64,000 nt of DNA from Streptomyces eurythermus (lineage in GTDB: Bacteria > Actinomycetota > Actinomycetes > Streptomycetales > Streptomycetaceae), in the NCBI RefSeq assembly GCF_014649115.1, contig NZ_BMSK01000028.1, positions 1 through 64,000 on the forward strand, in the 5' to 3' direction. The notes beneath the pieces were generated by a model. The model ran no database searches. It was not told the origin of the DNA and worked only from the letters and a program-made list of their open reading frames with translations. The translations under genes and the position numbers were made by a program. Positions 34,884 to 43,473 of this stretch are shown here, piece after piece. The stretch's first letter is position 1. The number at the start of each line of letters is the position of its first letter.

Positions 34884-35669
34884 ATGACCGAGGCACACAC
34901 CGACGGACGTGACGTCACCCGGCGCACGCTGCTCCAGCGGGGGGCCGGTGCCGCCGCGGCCGGCGCGGCGCTCGCGTTCGCCGGTCCGCCCGCCGCCGCC
35001 CACGCCCGGCCGGGCCCGGCCGCGGAGCCGCTGCCCGCGACGGTGGCCGGGGTCCGCGTCCCCGACAGCGCGGTGGCCCGGCACACGGTGGCCTTCGCCC
35101 GCGAGGTCAGCTCCCCGTCGCTCTTCAACCACGTGCTGCGCAGCTACGTCTTCGGCGCGCTGGTGCTCGACCGGCAGGGGGCGCGCTACGACCGGGAGTT
35201 GGCGTTCGTCGCCGCCGTGCTGCACGATCTCGGTCTGGTGGAGGCGTTCCAGACCCCGGCCGAGCGCTTCGAGGTCGACGGGGCCGACGCCGCGCGCCGC
35301 TTCCTGCGCCGGCTGGGCGTGCCCGCCGGGCGGCTGGACGTGGTCTGGGACGCGATCGCCCTGCACACCAGCGCGGGCATCGCGGCCCGCAAGAGGCCGG
35401 AGATCGCCCTGGTCTCCGTGGGTTCCGCGTTGGACTTCACGGGGAACGGGCTGGAGAGGATCCCGTCCGACGCGCTGACGGAGGTGCTCGACGCGTTCCC
35501 CCGGCTGGAGTTCAAGAAGGCCGCGCTGGAGACGATCCTGTCGCTGTGCCGCACCAAGCCCATGGGCGAGCTGATGCACCCCTTCGCCGAGGTCGGCCGC
35601 CGTCACCTCCCCGGCTTCGCGGTGCCCACCGTGGAGGACCTGCTGGTGAACGCGCCGTTCGCGCAATGA
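34884..35669 (+). CDS. Tat-exported HD-domain protein
   Basis: The 261 aa protein has a twin-arginine signal (DVTRRTLLQRG, then GAAAAGAALAFAGPPAAAHA). The HD domain begins about residue 70, with AFVAAVLHDLGLVEAF giving the His-Asp metal pair and WDAIALHTSAGI a further His. It resembles cyanamide-hydratase-like HD phosphohydrolases. Export of such a fold is unusual. Its place between the NrfD gene and the oxidase operon suggests a role in this respiratory island, but no substrate can be inferred. Its 3' end overlaps the convergent CtaG-like gene by 67 bp. Confidence 0.8.
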   Translation: MTEAHTDGRDVTRRTLLQRGAGAAAAGAALAFAGPPAAAHARPGPAAEPLPATVAGVRVPDSAVARHTVAFAREVSSPSLFNHVLRSYVFGALVLDRQGARYDRELAFVAAVLHDLGLVEAFQTPAERFEVDGADAARRFLRRLGVPAGRLDVVWDAIALHTSAGIAARKRPEIALVSVGSALDFTGNGLERIPSDALTEVLDAFPRLEFKKAALETILSLCRTKPMGELMHPFAEVGRRHLPGFAVPTVEDLLVNAPFAQ

Positions 35670-36169
35670 GCGTCCCCGGGGCACGGGCCCGCCGCCCGGG
35701 CCTCGCGTTCCTCCCGGTCGACCCACGCCCAGGTGACCGCCGCCGCGGTGACGCCGACCGGCAGCATGCCGGTGATCATGGCGAGGCCCGCCGCCGGCCG
35801 GCCCGCGGCGACGACGCCGACGGCGGGCAGGTCCAGCAGCGGTGCCGCGAGGAACAGGTACAGGCACCGGCCGGCGTCGTCCAGCCGGTGCCGGGTGCGG
35901 GCCAGGACCGGCAGCCAGAACAGCACGGCCGCCGCGAGCAGCGGGGGCTGGGTGACCAGGGCCCCGCCCGGTGGCCGCAGGATGCCGAGGTCGCCGAGGA
36001 CCGCCCAGGCGTGCGTGAGCACCAGCACGGGCAGGGCGACGGCGGCGGGGACGGCGATCCGCTCCCACAGCGGGGAGCGGCGCAGGGCGTGGACGACGGC
36101 CGGGATCCCGGCGGCGACCAGGAGCGCCGGCCCGGCCGCCGCCGCGACCGACGCGTGCGCGGGATGCAC
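35603..36169 (-). CDS. CtaG-like oxidase assembly protein
   Basis: The 188 aa membrane protein has four to five helices. Its C-terminal part matches the caa3-type CtaG pattern: PPLLAAAVLFWLPVLARTRH, RCLYLFLAAPLLDLPAVG and GMLPVGVTAAAVTWAWVDREE. It is shorter than full CtaG proteins, which usually have additional N-terminal helices. It is last in the leftward oxidase operon, 7 bp after the small membrane protein gene, and probably helps copper insertion or assembly. Confidence 0.6.
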   Translation of the reverse strand: MHPAHASVAAAAGPALLVAAGIPAVVHALRRSPLWERIAVPAAVALPVLVLTHAWAVLGDLGILRPPGGALVTQPPLLAAAVLFWLPVLARTRHRLDDAGRCLYLFLAAPLLDLPAVGVVAAGRPAAGLAMITGMLPVGVTAAAVTWAWVDREEREARAAGPCPGDAHCANGAFTSRSSTVGTAKPGR

Positions 36170-36176
36170 GGCCCGC

Positions 36177-36536
36177 TCACCTTTCCCGGGCCGTGGTGCC
36201 GCGTACCGCGAGCGCGGCCGAGACGCCCAGCAGGGGCACGGCGACGCACAGCAGCCAGTGGCCGTAGACGAAGCCCAGGGCGACCAGCAGCAGGCCGGCC
36301 GCGGCGGGAGGCACCGCCCCCGCGCCCCGGTCCGGAACCCGGTAGCGGACGTGCTGGTCGGGCGCCGAGCGGGAGGAGACCAGCACGGCGGCGGCCGCGA
36401 GGGCGAGGACCAGGACGACGCCGCCCCACAGCCAGTACACCAGCGGGCTCTCGCCGTAGACCGCGAGGACGGCGAGGAGGACGCCGTTGAGCAGCGCCCA
36501 GCCCGCGACGACCACGGCGGACGGATGCCGTCTCAT
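36177..36536 (-). CDS. Small membrane protein of the oxidase operon
   Basis: The 119 aa protein has four hydrophobic segments (VVVAGWALLNGVLLAVLAVY, YWLWGGVVLVLALAAAAVLV, PAAAGLLLVALGFVYGHWLL and LLGVSAALAV). Its ATG overlaps the subunit I stop (ATGA), so it is made with the oxidase. No subunit III gene is present, and this protein may serve as a small accessory subunit. The family is not recognised. Confidence 0.7.
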   Translation of the reverse strand: MRRHPSAVVVAGWALLNGVLLAVLAVYGESPLVYWLWGGVVLVLALAAAAVLVSSRSAPDQHVRYRVPDRGAGAVPPAAAGLLLVALGFVYGHWLLCVAVPLLGVSAALAVRGTTARER

Positions 36537-38191
36537 GCGCGGGAGCCCTCCCGGCGCTTGAGGTCCAGCAGCGGGGCGAAGCTGGTGACGGGCGGCAGCG
36601 GGCGGTCCGCCGGGAAGTTCAGGCGCGGCGGCGGGGACGGGGTGGCCCACTCCAGGGTGTGACCGTCCCACGGGTCGTCACCGGCGGGGCGGGCCCGGCC
36701 GAGGCGGCGGGCGTGCAGGGTGCGCAGCACGTTGACCACGAACACCGCCATGCCGGCGGCGAGGAGGGCCGCGCCGATCCCGGCGAGCAGGTTGAGAGTG
36801 CCGAAGCCGTCGAAGGCGGCGTAGGTGGACACCCGGCGCGGCATGCCGAGGTAGCCGAGGGCGAACATCGGCAGGAAGGTCAGGTTGGTTCCGGCGACCA
36901 GCAGCCAGAAGTGCAGCCGCCCCATGCCCTCGTCCAGCAGCACGCCGGTGACCTTCGGGAACCAGAAGTAGACGGCGGCGAACAGGCCGAAGGCGCTGCC
37001 CGCGAAGAGCACGTAGTGCAGGTGGGCCACCACGAAGTAGCTGTCGGTGACGTGGTAGTCGATCACCGGGGTGCCCACCATGATCCCGGTGAGGCCGCCG
37101 ATCAGGAACTGCGGGATGAAGGCGAGCGCGAACAGCATCGGGGTGCGCAGCCGCGGCCGGGCGCCGAGGACGGTGCCGAGCATGCCGAAGTACTCCACGC
37201 CGGCGGGGACGAGCAGGGCGATGGAGGTCAGGGAGTAGTAGTCGTTGGCCGCCTGGCCGGTGGCGAACATGTGGTGGCCCCACACGCTCATGGAGAGGGC
37301 GGCGAACACCAGCAGGGACAGCACGGTGCCCCGGTAGCCGAAGAAGCGGCGCCCGCAGAACACCGCGAGCACCTCGGCGACGGCGGCGAGGTACGGGAAG
37401 AACATCACGTACACGACGGGGTGGCCGTAGAACCAGAAGAGGTGCTGATAGCCGATGTTCCACGCGTTGGACGCGAAGAGTGAGGCGTCGGCGCGGCCCG
37501 CGGCCAGCAGGGTGAGCGCGGCGAGCAGGGCCGGGAAGGCACCGATGACCATCAGACAGGTGGCGATCATGGCCCAGCAGAACACGGGCAGCCGCAGCAT
37601 GGTCATGCCCCGGGTGCGGCGGCGCAGGATGGTCCACAGCACCGCCCAGCCCTGGAGGATCGCCCCGGTGACGGCGAGGAACACGCCCACGATCCACAGG
37701 TCGCTGCCGGTACCCGGCGAGTACTCGGCGTCGGCCAGCGGCGGGTAGGAGAACCAGCCGGCGGCGTGCGCGCCGGTCGGGGTGGCGAAGCCGGCGAGCA
37801 GGGTGAGGGCGCCGAACGCGTAGAGCCAGTAGCCGAGGAGGGTCAGCCGGGGCAGGGCGATGCCGGGGGCGCCGGTCTGCAGCGGGACCAGATAGACGCC
37901 GAGGCCCAGCGCGAACGGCGTCATGACCAGGTAGATCATCCCGGAGCCGTGGACGGTGAAGACCTGGTCGTACAGGTGCGGGCCGAGGAAGGTCTCCTCG
38001 GGGCGGGCGAGCTGGCCGCGCATCAGCAGCGCGAGGACGCCCATGAGCAGCAGGAGGACCAGGGAGGTGGCGGCGGTGAGCAGGCCGACGCGCTTGTGGT
38101 CGGTGGTGGAGATCCAGCCGAGCCAGCCGCCCGGCGGGACGGGCCGGCCGGAGTCGTCCGGCCGGGCCCGGGTGGACGGCGCGAGGGTCAT
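36533..38191 (-). CDS. ctaD: Heme-copper oxidase subunit I with altered proton channels
   Basis: The 552 aa protein has twelve helices and all metal ligands: His81 (VHGSGMIY), His257 and Tyr261 (GHPVVY), His306/His307 (WGHHMF), and His390/His392 (AHLHY). It departs from standard A-type oxidases at channel positions. The Asp of GAPDMAFP is Gly110, the Asn of PRMNN is Thr117, the Glu of GHPEVY is Val259, and the Lys of PTGIK is Glu333 (VPAGVEYF). It overlaps the subunit II and small membrane protein genes. It may reduce oxygen with unusual proton routes, or be a nitric-oxide-reductase-like relative. Confidence 0.88.
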   Translation of the reverse strand: MTLAPSTRARPDDSGRPVPPGGWLGWISTTDHKRVGLLTAATSLVLLLLMGVLALLMRGQLARPEETFLGPHLYDQVFTVHGSGMIYLVMTPFALGLGVYLVPLQTGAPGIALPRLTLLGYWLYAFGALTLLAGFATPTGAHAAGWFSYPPLADAEYSPGTGSDLWIVGVFLAVTGAILQGWAVLWTILRRRTRGMTMLRLPVFCWAMIATCLMVIGAFPALLAALTLLAAGRADASLFASNAWNIGYQHLFWFYGHPVVYVMFFPYLAAVAEVLAVFCGRRFFGYRGTVLSLLVFAALSMSVWGHHMFATGQAANDYYSLTSIALLVPAGVEYFGMLGTVLGARPRLRTPMLFALAFIPQFLIGGLTGIMVGTPVIDYHVTDSYFVVAHLHYVLFAGSAFGLFAAVYFWFPKVTGVLLDEGMGRLHFWLLVAGTNLTFLPMFALGYLGMPRRVSTYAAFDGFGTLNLLAGIGAALLAAGMAVFVVNVLRTLHARRLGRARPAGDDPWDGHTLEWATPSPPPRLNFPADRPLPPVTSFAPLLDLKRREGSRA

Positions 38192-38826
38192 ACGGTGGCC
38201 GTCCCGCCGTGCACCCAGCGGTCGTACGCGCGCGGCGGCACGGCCTTGATCCAGAAGTCCATGGTGTGGTGGCGCTGCCCGCAGAACTCGGCGCACCGGC
38301 CGCGCCAGCGGCCCGCCCGGTCCAGGGTGAGGGTGAGGGTGTTCACGTGGTGCGGGAAGGCGTCGGTCTTGTAGCGCAGGCCGGGCACCCACAGGGAGTG
38401 GACGACGTCCCGGGAGGTGAGCCGGAGCTGGACGGTCCGGCCGGCCGGCACGACGAGGGTGGGCATGTCGCGGCCCTCGCAGGTGCCGGTGACGCTGCGG
38501 TGGGCCGGGGAGCCCGGGTAGCGGAAGGTCCAGCACCACTGGAAGCCGGTGACGTCGACGCGCAGCGGGCGCGGGCCCGCCGCGGGGTGCTCCCGGTGGT
38601 TCTGCCAGGCGGTCCAGGCCACGAGGAAGACCGCGAAGGCGGCCAGGGCGCCGACGTAGTACGCCTCCAGGCGGGGCCGTTCGGAACGCTCGGCGGCGGC
38701 CGGGGGGCGGGTGCCCCGGTGGCGCAGGAGCGTCCAGGCGAGCAGGCCGAGGACGGCGAGGAACACGGCGCCGGCGATGGCCGCCTCCACCGTGAACACC
38801 GTTCCGAAGATGTGACGCTGCCTCAC
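38188..38826 (-). CDS. ctaC: Heme-copper oxidase subunit II (CuA)
   Basis: The 212 aa protein has two membrane helices (about 8-32 and 55-75) and a cupredoxin domain. The CuA ligands are His in VVHSLWVPG and the cluster CAEFCGQRHHTM near residue 180. An unusual Cys (GTCEGRD) lies in the middle of the domain. No cytochrome c domain is fused. The stop overlaps the subunit I start. This gene is first in the leftward operon and is divergent from fdhA across about 200 bp. Confidence 0.9.
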   Translation of the reverse strand: MRQRHIFGTVFTVEAAIAGAVFLAVLGLLAWTLLRHRGTRPPAAAERSERPRLEAYYVGALAAFAVFLVAWTAWQNHREHPAAGPRPLRVDVTGFQWCWTFRYPGSPAHRSVTGTCEGRDMPTLVVPAGRTVQLRLTSRDVVHSLWVPGLRYKTDAFPHHVNTLTLTLDRAGRWRGRCAEFCGQRHHTMDFWIKAVPPRAYDRWVHGGTATV

Positions 38827-39028
38827 GGCGCCACCGCCTTCGCCCCGCCGCCCCTGACCGTCATCCGATCGCTCCCGTCACTCACTCGGGACCGTGACCA
38901 ACCGGACATTACGGGCAGCTCGTCCGGTCCGGGTGCCGACACACCGGGAGCGGCCCGGCCCCGCGGCCGGGATGCCGTACGCGCGAGGCGGCGGGACAAT
39001 CGAGAACACCCGAGCCGGAGGAGGAGCC

Positions 39029-42000
39029 GTGGGCGTACGCACCTGGATCGACTCCTGGCCGGTCTACCGCCAGCTCACCGGCACTGATCCGCTGGGCCGG
39101 GGGGCCGCCGCCAAGAGCGCGGCCAGCGCCCGGCTGACGCCCCGGGTGGCCACGGCCGACCGGGTGGTGAGGTCCGTCTGCCCGTACTGCGCGGTGGGCT
39201 GCGGCCAGAACGTGTACGTCGAGGACGGCCGGGTCACCCAGATCGAGGGCGACCCGGACTCCCCCGTCTCCCGCGGCCGGCTGTGCCCCAAGGGCGCGGC
39301 CAGTCTCCAGCTCACCACCGGGGACGCCCGCGAGCGGCAGGTCCTCTACCGGCGCCGGTACGGCACCGAGTGGGAGCGGCTGGACCTGGACACGGCGATG
39401 GACATGATCGCCGACCGGGTGATCGAGGCCCGCCGGGCCGGCTGGCAGTGGGAGGTCGACGGGACCCGCACCCGGCGCACCCTCGGCATCGCGAGCCTCG
39501 GCGGCGCCACGCTCGACAACGAGGAGAACTACCTGCTGAAGAAGCTGTTCACCGCGCTGGGAGCGGTCCAGATCGAGAACCAGGCGCGCGTTTGACACTC
39601 CTCCACCGTTCCCGGTCTGGGAACCTCGTTCGGCCGCGGCGGCGCGACCACCTTCCAGCAGGACCTCCAGCACGCGGACTGCATCGTCATCCAGGGCTCG
39701 AACATGGCCGAGTGCCATCCGGTCGGGTTCCAGTGGGTGATGGAGGCCAAGGCCCGCGGCGCCAAGATGATCCACGTCGACCCGCGGTTCACCCGCACCA
39801 GCGCGCTCGCCGATCTGCACGTGCCGCTGCGCGCGGGCACGGACATCGCCTTCCTCGGCGGGATCGTCAACCACGTCCTGCAACGCGAGAAGTACTTCCG
39901 CGAGTACGTCGTGGCGTACACCAACGCGCCGGTGATCCTGCGGGAGGACTTCCGGGACACCGAGGACCTGGCCGGTGTCTTCTCCGGCCTGGACCGTGAC
40001 AACCGCAGCTATGACAACGCCAGTTGGCAGTACGAGGGCACCGAGGTGCAGGCGGCCTCCGGTGAGCGCGACCAGGAGTACGAGGAGCGCACCCGGGGCG
40101 GCACGTCCGTGACGGAGGCCGCGCGGGGTGAGGCCCACGGCTCCGGCGGCGCGGTGCTCGGCGAGGGCGAGCCGGAACGGGACGAGACGCTGACCCACCC
40201 CCGCTGTGTCTTCCAGGTGCTCCGACGGCACTACGCCCGCTACACCCCGGAACTGGTCGAGCAGGTCTGCGGCGTGCCCCGGGAGCTGTTCCGGCGGGTG
40301 TGCGAGCTGGTCACGGAGAACTCCGGACGCGACCGGACCACGGCCTTCGCCTACGCGGTCGGCTGGACCCAGCACACGGTGGGCGTGCAGAACATCCGGG
40401 CCGCCTCCGTCCTGCAACTGCTGCTCGGCAACATCGGCCGGCCGGGCGGCGGCATCCTGGCGCTGCGCGGCCACGCCTCCATCCAGGGCTCCACGGACAT
40501 CCCGACCCTGTTCAACCTGCTGCCCGGCTACATCCCGATGCCGCACGCGCACCAGAACCAGGACCTGGACGCCTTCGTCGCCGCCGAGGCCGCGCACAAG
40601 GGCTACTGGGGCAACATGCGGGCGTACCTGGTGAGCCTGCTCAAGGCGTACTGGGGGGAGGCGGCGCGCGCGGAGAACGACTTCTGCTTCGACTACCTGC
40701 CCCGGCTGACCGGCTCCCACTCGACGTACGAGACGACGACGGCCCAGCTGGAGGGCGTCTGCAAGGGCTACTTCCTGATCGGCGAGAACCCGGCGGTGGG
40801 CAACGCCAACTCCAAGCTGATGCGGCTCGGCATGGCGAACCTCGACTGGCTGGTGGTCCGGGACTTCTCGCTGATCGAGTCGGCGACCTGGTGGCGGGAC
40901 GGACCGGAGATCGAGACCGGCGAGCTGCGCACCGAGGACCTCCGCACGGAGGTGTTCTTCCTGCCGGCCGCCGCGCACACCGAGAAGGACGGCAGCTTCA
41001 CCAACACCCAGCGGCTGCTCCAGTGGCACCACCAGGCGGTCGAACCGCCCGGCGAGGCGCGCAGCGACCTGTGGTTCGCCTACCACCTGGGCCGGATCAT
41101 CCGGGCGAAGCTCGCCGGGTCCGCCGACGAGACGGACCGGCCGGTGCTCGACCTGGCCTGGGACTACCCGACGAAGGGCCCGCTCGCCGAACCGGACGCG
41201 GAGGCGGTCCTCGCCGAGATCAACGGCCGTGCCGCGGACGGCGGCCCGCTGTCCTCGTACGAGGAGCTGAAGGACGACGGCTCGACGGCCTGCGGCTGCT
41301 GGATCTACTGCGGGGTCTACGCCGACGGCGTCAACCAGGCGGCCCGCCGCAAGCCGGGCCGGGAGCAGGACTGGGTGGCGGCCGAGTGGGCGTGGGCCTG
41401 GCCGGCCAACCGGCGGATCCTGTACAACCGCGCCTCCGCCGACCCCGAGGGCCGGCCGTGGAGCGAGCGGAAGGCGCTGGTGTGGTGGGATGCGGAGCGC
41501 GGCGAGTGGACGGGACACGACGTCCCCGACTTCAAGAAGGACATGGCGCCGGACCACGTCCCGCCCGAGGACGCCACGGGGCCCGAGGCCCTGTCCGGCA
41601 CGGACCCGTTCATCATGCAGGCCGACGGCAAGGGCTGGCTGTACGTCCCCTCCGGGCTCACGGACGGCCCCCTGCCGGCCCACTACGAGCCGCAGGACTC
41701 CCCCGTCCCCAACCTCGTCCACGACCAACAGCGCAATCCCGTGCGGCAGTTGCTGCCGCCGCACCCGGCCAACCGCTACCAGCCGAGCGGCGGTGACCCC
41801 GGTTCCGCGGTGTTCCCCTACGTGGCCACCACCTACCGGCTCACCGAGCACCACACGGCGGGCGGGATGTCCCGCTGGCAGCCGTACCTGGCCGAACTCC
41901 AGCCGGAGTTCTTCTGCGAGGTGTCGCCGGAACTGGCCGCCGAGCGGGGCCTTACGCACACCGGGTGGGCGACGATCGTCAGCGCCCGGGGCGTGATCGA

Positions 42001-42289
42001 GGCGCGGGTGCTGGTCACCGCCCGGATGACCCCGCTGACCGTGCGCGGGCGCCCGCTGCACCAGGTGGGGCTGCCCTATCACTGGGGCCCGAACGGCTAC
42101 AGCACCGGCGACGCGGCCAACGAGCTGCTGCACCTGTCCCTGGATCCCAACACGCACATCCAGGAGACGAAGGCGTTCGCCGTCGACATCCGCCCGGGAC
42201 GGCGGCCACGGGGCGAGGCGGCCCTGGCGCTGGTGCGGGCGTACCGGGTCCGGGCGGGCATCGACGCGCGGACCGGGACCGAGCCGTGA
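39029..42289 (+). CDS. fdhA: Formate dehydrogenase alpha subunit, selenocysteine-containing
   Basis: The frame from GTG 39029 (preceded by GGAGGAGG) to 42289 is interrupted only by TGA at 39593-39595 (codon 189). That codon is flanked by IENQARV and HSSTVPGLGTSFGRGG, exactly where FdnG has its selenocysteine. The product is 1086 aa. The N-terminus has a 4Fe-4S motif, CPYCAVGCGQNV with CPKG later. Molybdopterin-binding motifs include QGSNMAECHPVGF, RPGGGILALRGHASIQGSTD and GENPAVGNANSKLM. A SECIS-like hairpin follows the UGA. No Tat signal is obvious, so a cytoplasmic-facing complex is likely. Electrons go to the Fe-S, cytochrome b and NrfD proteins encoded at 31-35 kb. Confidence 0.93.
39593..39632 (+). 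promoter_or_regulatory. Bacterial SECIS element in fdhA
   Basis: Directly after the UGA, GTTCCC (39608-39613) pairs with GGGAAC (39619-39624) around the loop GGTCT. The GGUCU-type loop and its distance of about 18 nt from the UGA match SelB-binding hairpins of E. coli fdh genes. Confidence 0.85.
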
Positions 42290-42329
42290 CCGCTCCCGCC
42301 GACGGGTCGACGTGAACCGTCTGCCCCTC

Positions 42330-43343
42330 CTACCGCAGGACCAGGGAGTGCGGTCCGCGCGGCACCAGCTCCCCCACCACCGGTGCTCCGGGCACCTCCC
42401 CGGCGACGAGCAGCCCCCCGGAGGTCTGCGCGTCGGCGAGCAGCAGCCGGGTGTCCGCGTCCGTGTCCCCGAAGTCGGTGTACGGCGCGACCCACTCCAG
42501 ATTGCGCCGGGTGCCGCCGCTGACGTACCCGTCCCGCACGGCCTCCCGGGCGCCCTCCAGATACGGCACGGCGGCGGTGTCGAGCACGGCGGTCACCCCG
42601 GAGGCGCGGGCCAGTTTGTGCAGGTGCCCGAGGAGGCCGAACCCGGTGATGTCCGTGGCGCACTCGGCGCCGGCGGCGAGCGCGGCCTCGGCGGCCTCCC
42701 GGTTGAGGGCGGCCATCGTGGCGATCGCGTGCTCGAACCGTTCGCCGGTGGCCTTGTGCCGGTTGTTCAGCACGCCGGTGCCCAGCGGTTTGGTCAGGGA
42801 CAGCGGCAGCCCGGGCCGGCCGGCGTCGTTGCGCAGCAGCCGTCCGGGGTCGGCGACACCGGTGACGGCCATGCCGTACTTCGGTTCGGGGTCGTCGACG
42901 CTGTGTCCGCCGCCGACATGGCAGCCCGCCTCGGTGGCGGTGTCGAGGCCGCCGCGCAGCACCTCGCGGGCGAGGTCGAACGGGAGCACGTCGCGCGGCC
43001 AGCCGAGCAGGTTGACGGCGAGCACGGGCCGGCCGCCCATCGCGTACACGTCGGACAGGGCGTTGGCGGCGGCGATCCGGCCCCAGTCGTAGGGGTCGTC
43101 CACGACCGGCGTGAAGAAGTCGGCCGTGCACACCACGGCGATCCCCCGGTGCGTGACCACGGCCGCGTCGTCGCCGGTGGCGAGGCCGACCAGCAGCGGG
43201 GTGTCACCGCCGGCGAGCGTGGGCGCGGTCAGTCCGGCGACCACCTCCTCCAGTTCACCGGGCGGGATCTTGCAGGCGCAGCCGCCGCCGTGGGCGAACC
43301 GGGTGAGGCGTACGGGCGTCTGACGGGTCGGTGTCGCTGCCAT
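42330..43343 (-). CDS. selD: Selenophosphate synthase
   Basis: The 337 aa protein starts MAATPTRQTPVRLTRFAHGG and continues with the catalytic GGGCACKIPP. The active residue is Cys, not selenocysteine. The ATP-binding GDDAAVV, the VVDDPYDWGRIAAANALSD segment and the C-terminal TSGGLL block are the AIR-synthase-like fold of SelD. It makes selenophosphate for SelA. It lies convergent to fdhA, with the two stops 40 bp apart, and directly beside tRNA-Sec. Confidence 0.95.
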   Translation of the reverse strand: MAATPTRQTPVRLTRFAHGGGCACKIPPGELEEVVAGLTAPTLAGGDTPLLVGLATGDDAAVVTHRGIAVVCTADFFTPVVDDPYDWGRIAAANALSDVYAMGGRPVLAVNLLGWPRDVLPFDLAREVLRGGLDTATEAGCHVGGGHSVDDPEPKYGMAVTGVADPGRLLRNDAGRPGLPLSLTKPLGTGVLNNRHKATGERFEHAIATMAALNREAAEAALAAGAECATDITGFGLLGHLHKLARASGVTAVLDTAAVPYLEGAREAVRDGYVSGGTRRNLEWVAPYTDFGDTDADTRLLLADAQTSGGLLVAGEVPGAPVVGELVPRGPHSLVLR

Positions 43344-43380
43344 GGCGGTGGTCTCCTCGGACGGTAGCCTGACGGGCGGT

Positions 43381-43473
43381 GGAGGCGTGTGGGTGCCTGG
43401 TGGCCCTCCCGGTCTTCAAAACCGAGGGGCCCGAGGATCTCGGGCCGGCGGGTTCGATTCCCGTCCGCCTCCG
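43381..43473 (+). tRNA. selC: tRNA-Sec (anticodon TCA)
   Basis: The 93 nt sequence folds as a selenocysteine tRNA. It has a GGAGGCG acceptor arm pairing with CGCCTCC, a long D arm, an anticodon loop CTTCAAA with TCA, a long variable arm (GGGCCCGAGGATCTCGGGCC region) and a T arm with GGTTCGATTCC. No CCA is encoded. It lies between selD and selB and overlaps the 3' end of selB on the opposite strand. Confidence 0.95.

Noticed and set aside
38894..39028. Upstream ATG for fdhA at 38894.
   Set aside because: The GTG at 39029 has a strong GGAGGAGG site, and the extra N-terminal residues look like translated promoter sequence.
39029..39595. fdhA appears broken into two pieces by a stop codon.
   Set aside because: The stop is UGA at the known Sec position with a SECIS-like hairpin after it, and all Sec genes are adjacent, so it is not a pseudogene.
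42330..43343. SelD as a second selenoprotein.
   Set aside because: The active site reads GGGCACK with a normal Cys codon; no in-frame UGA is present.
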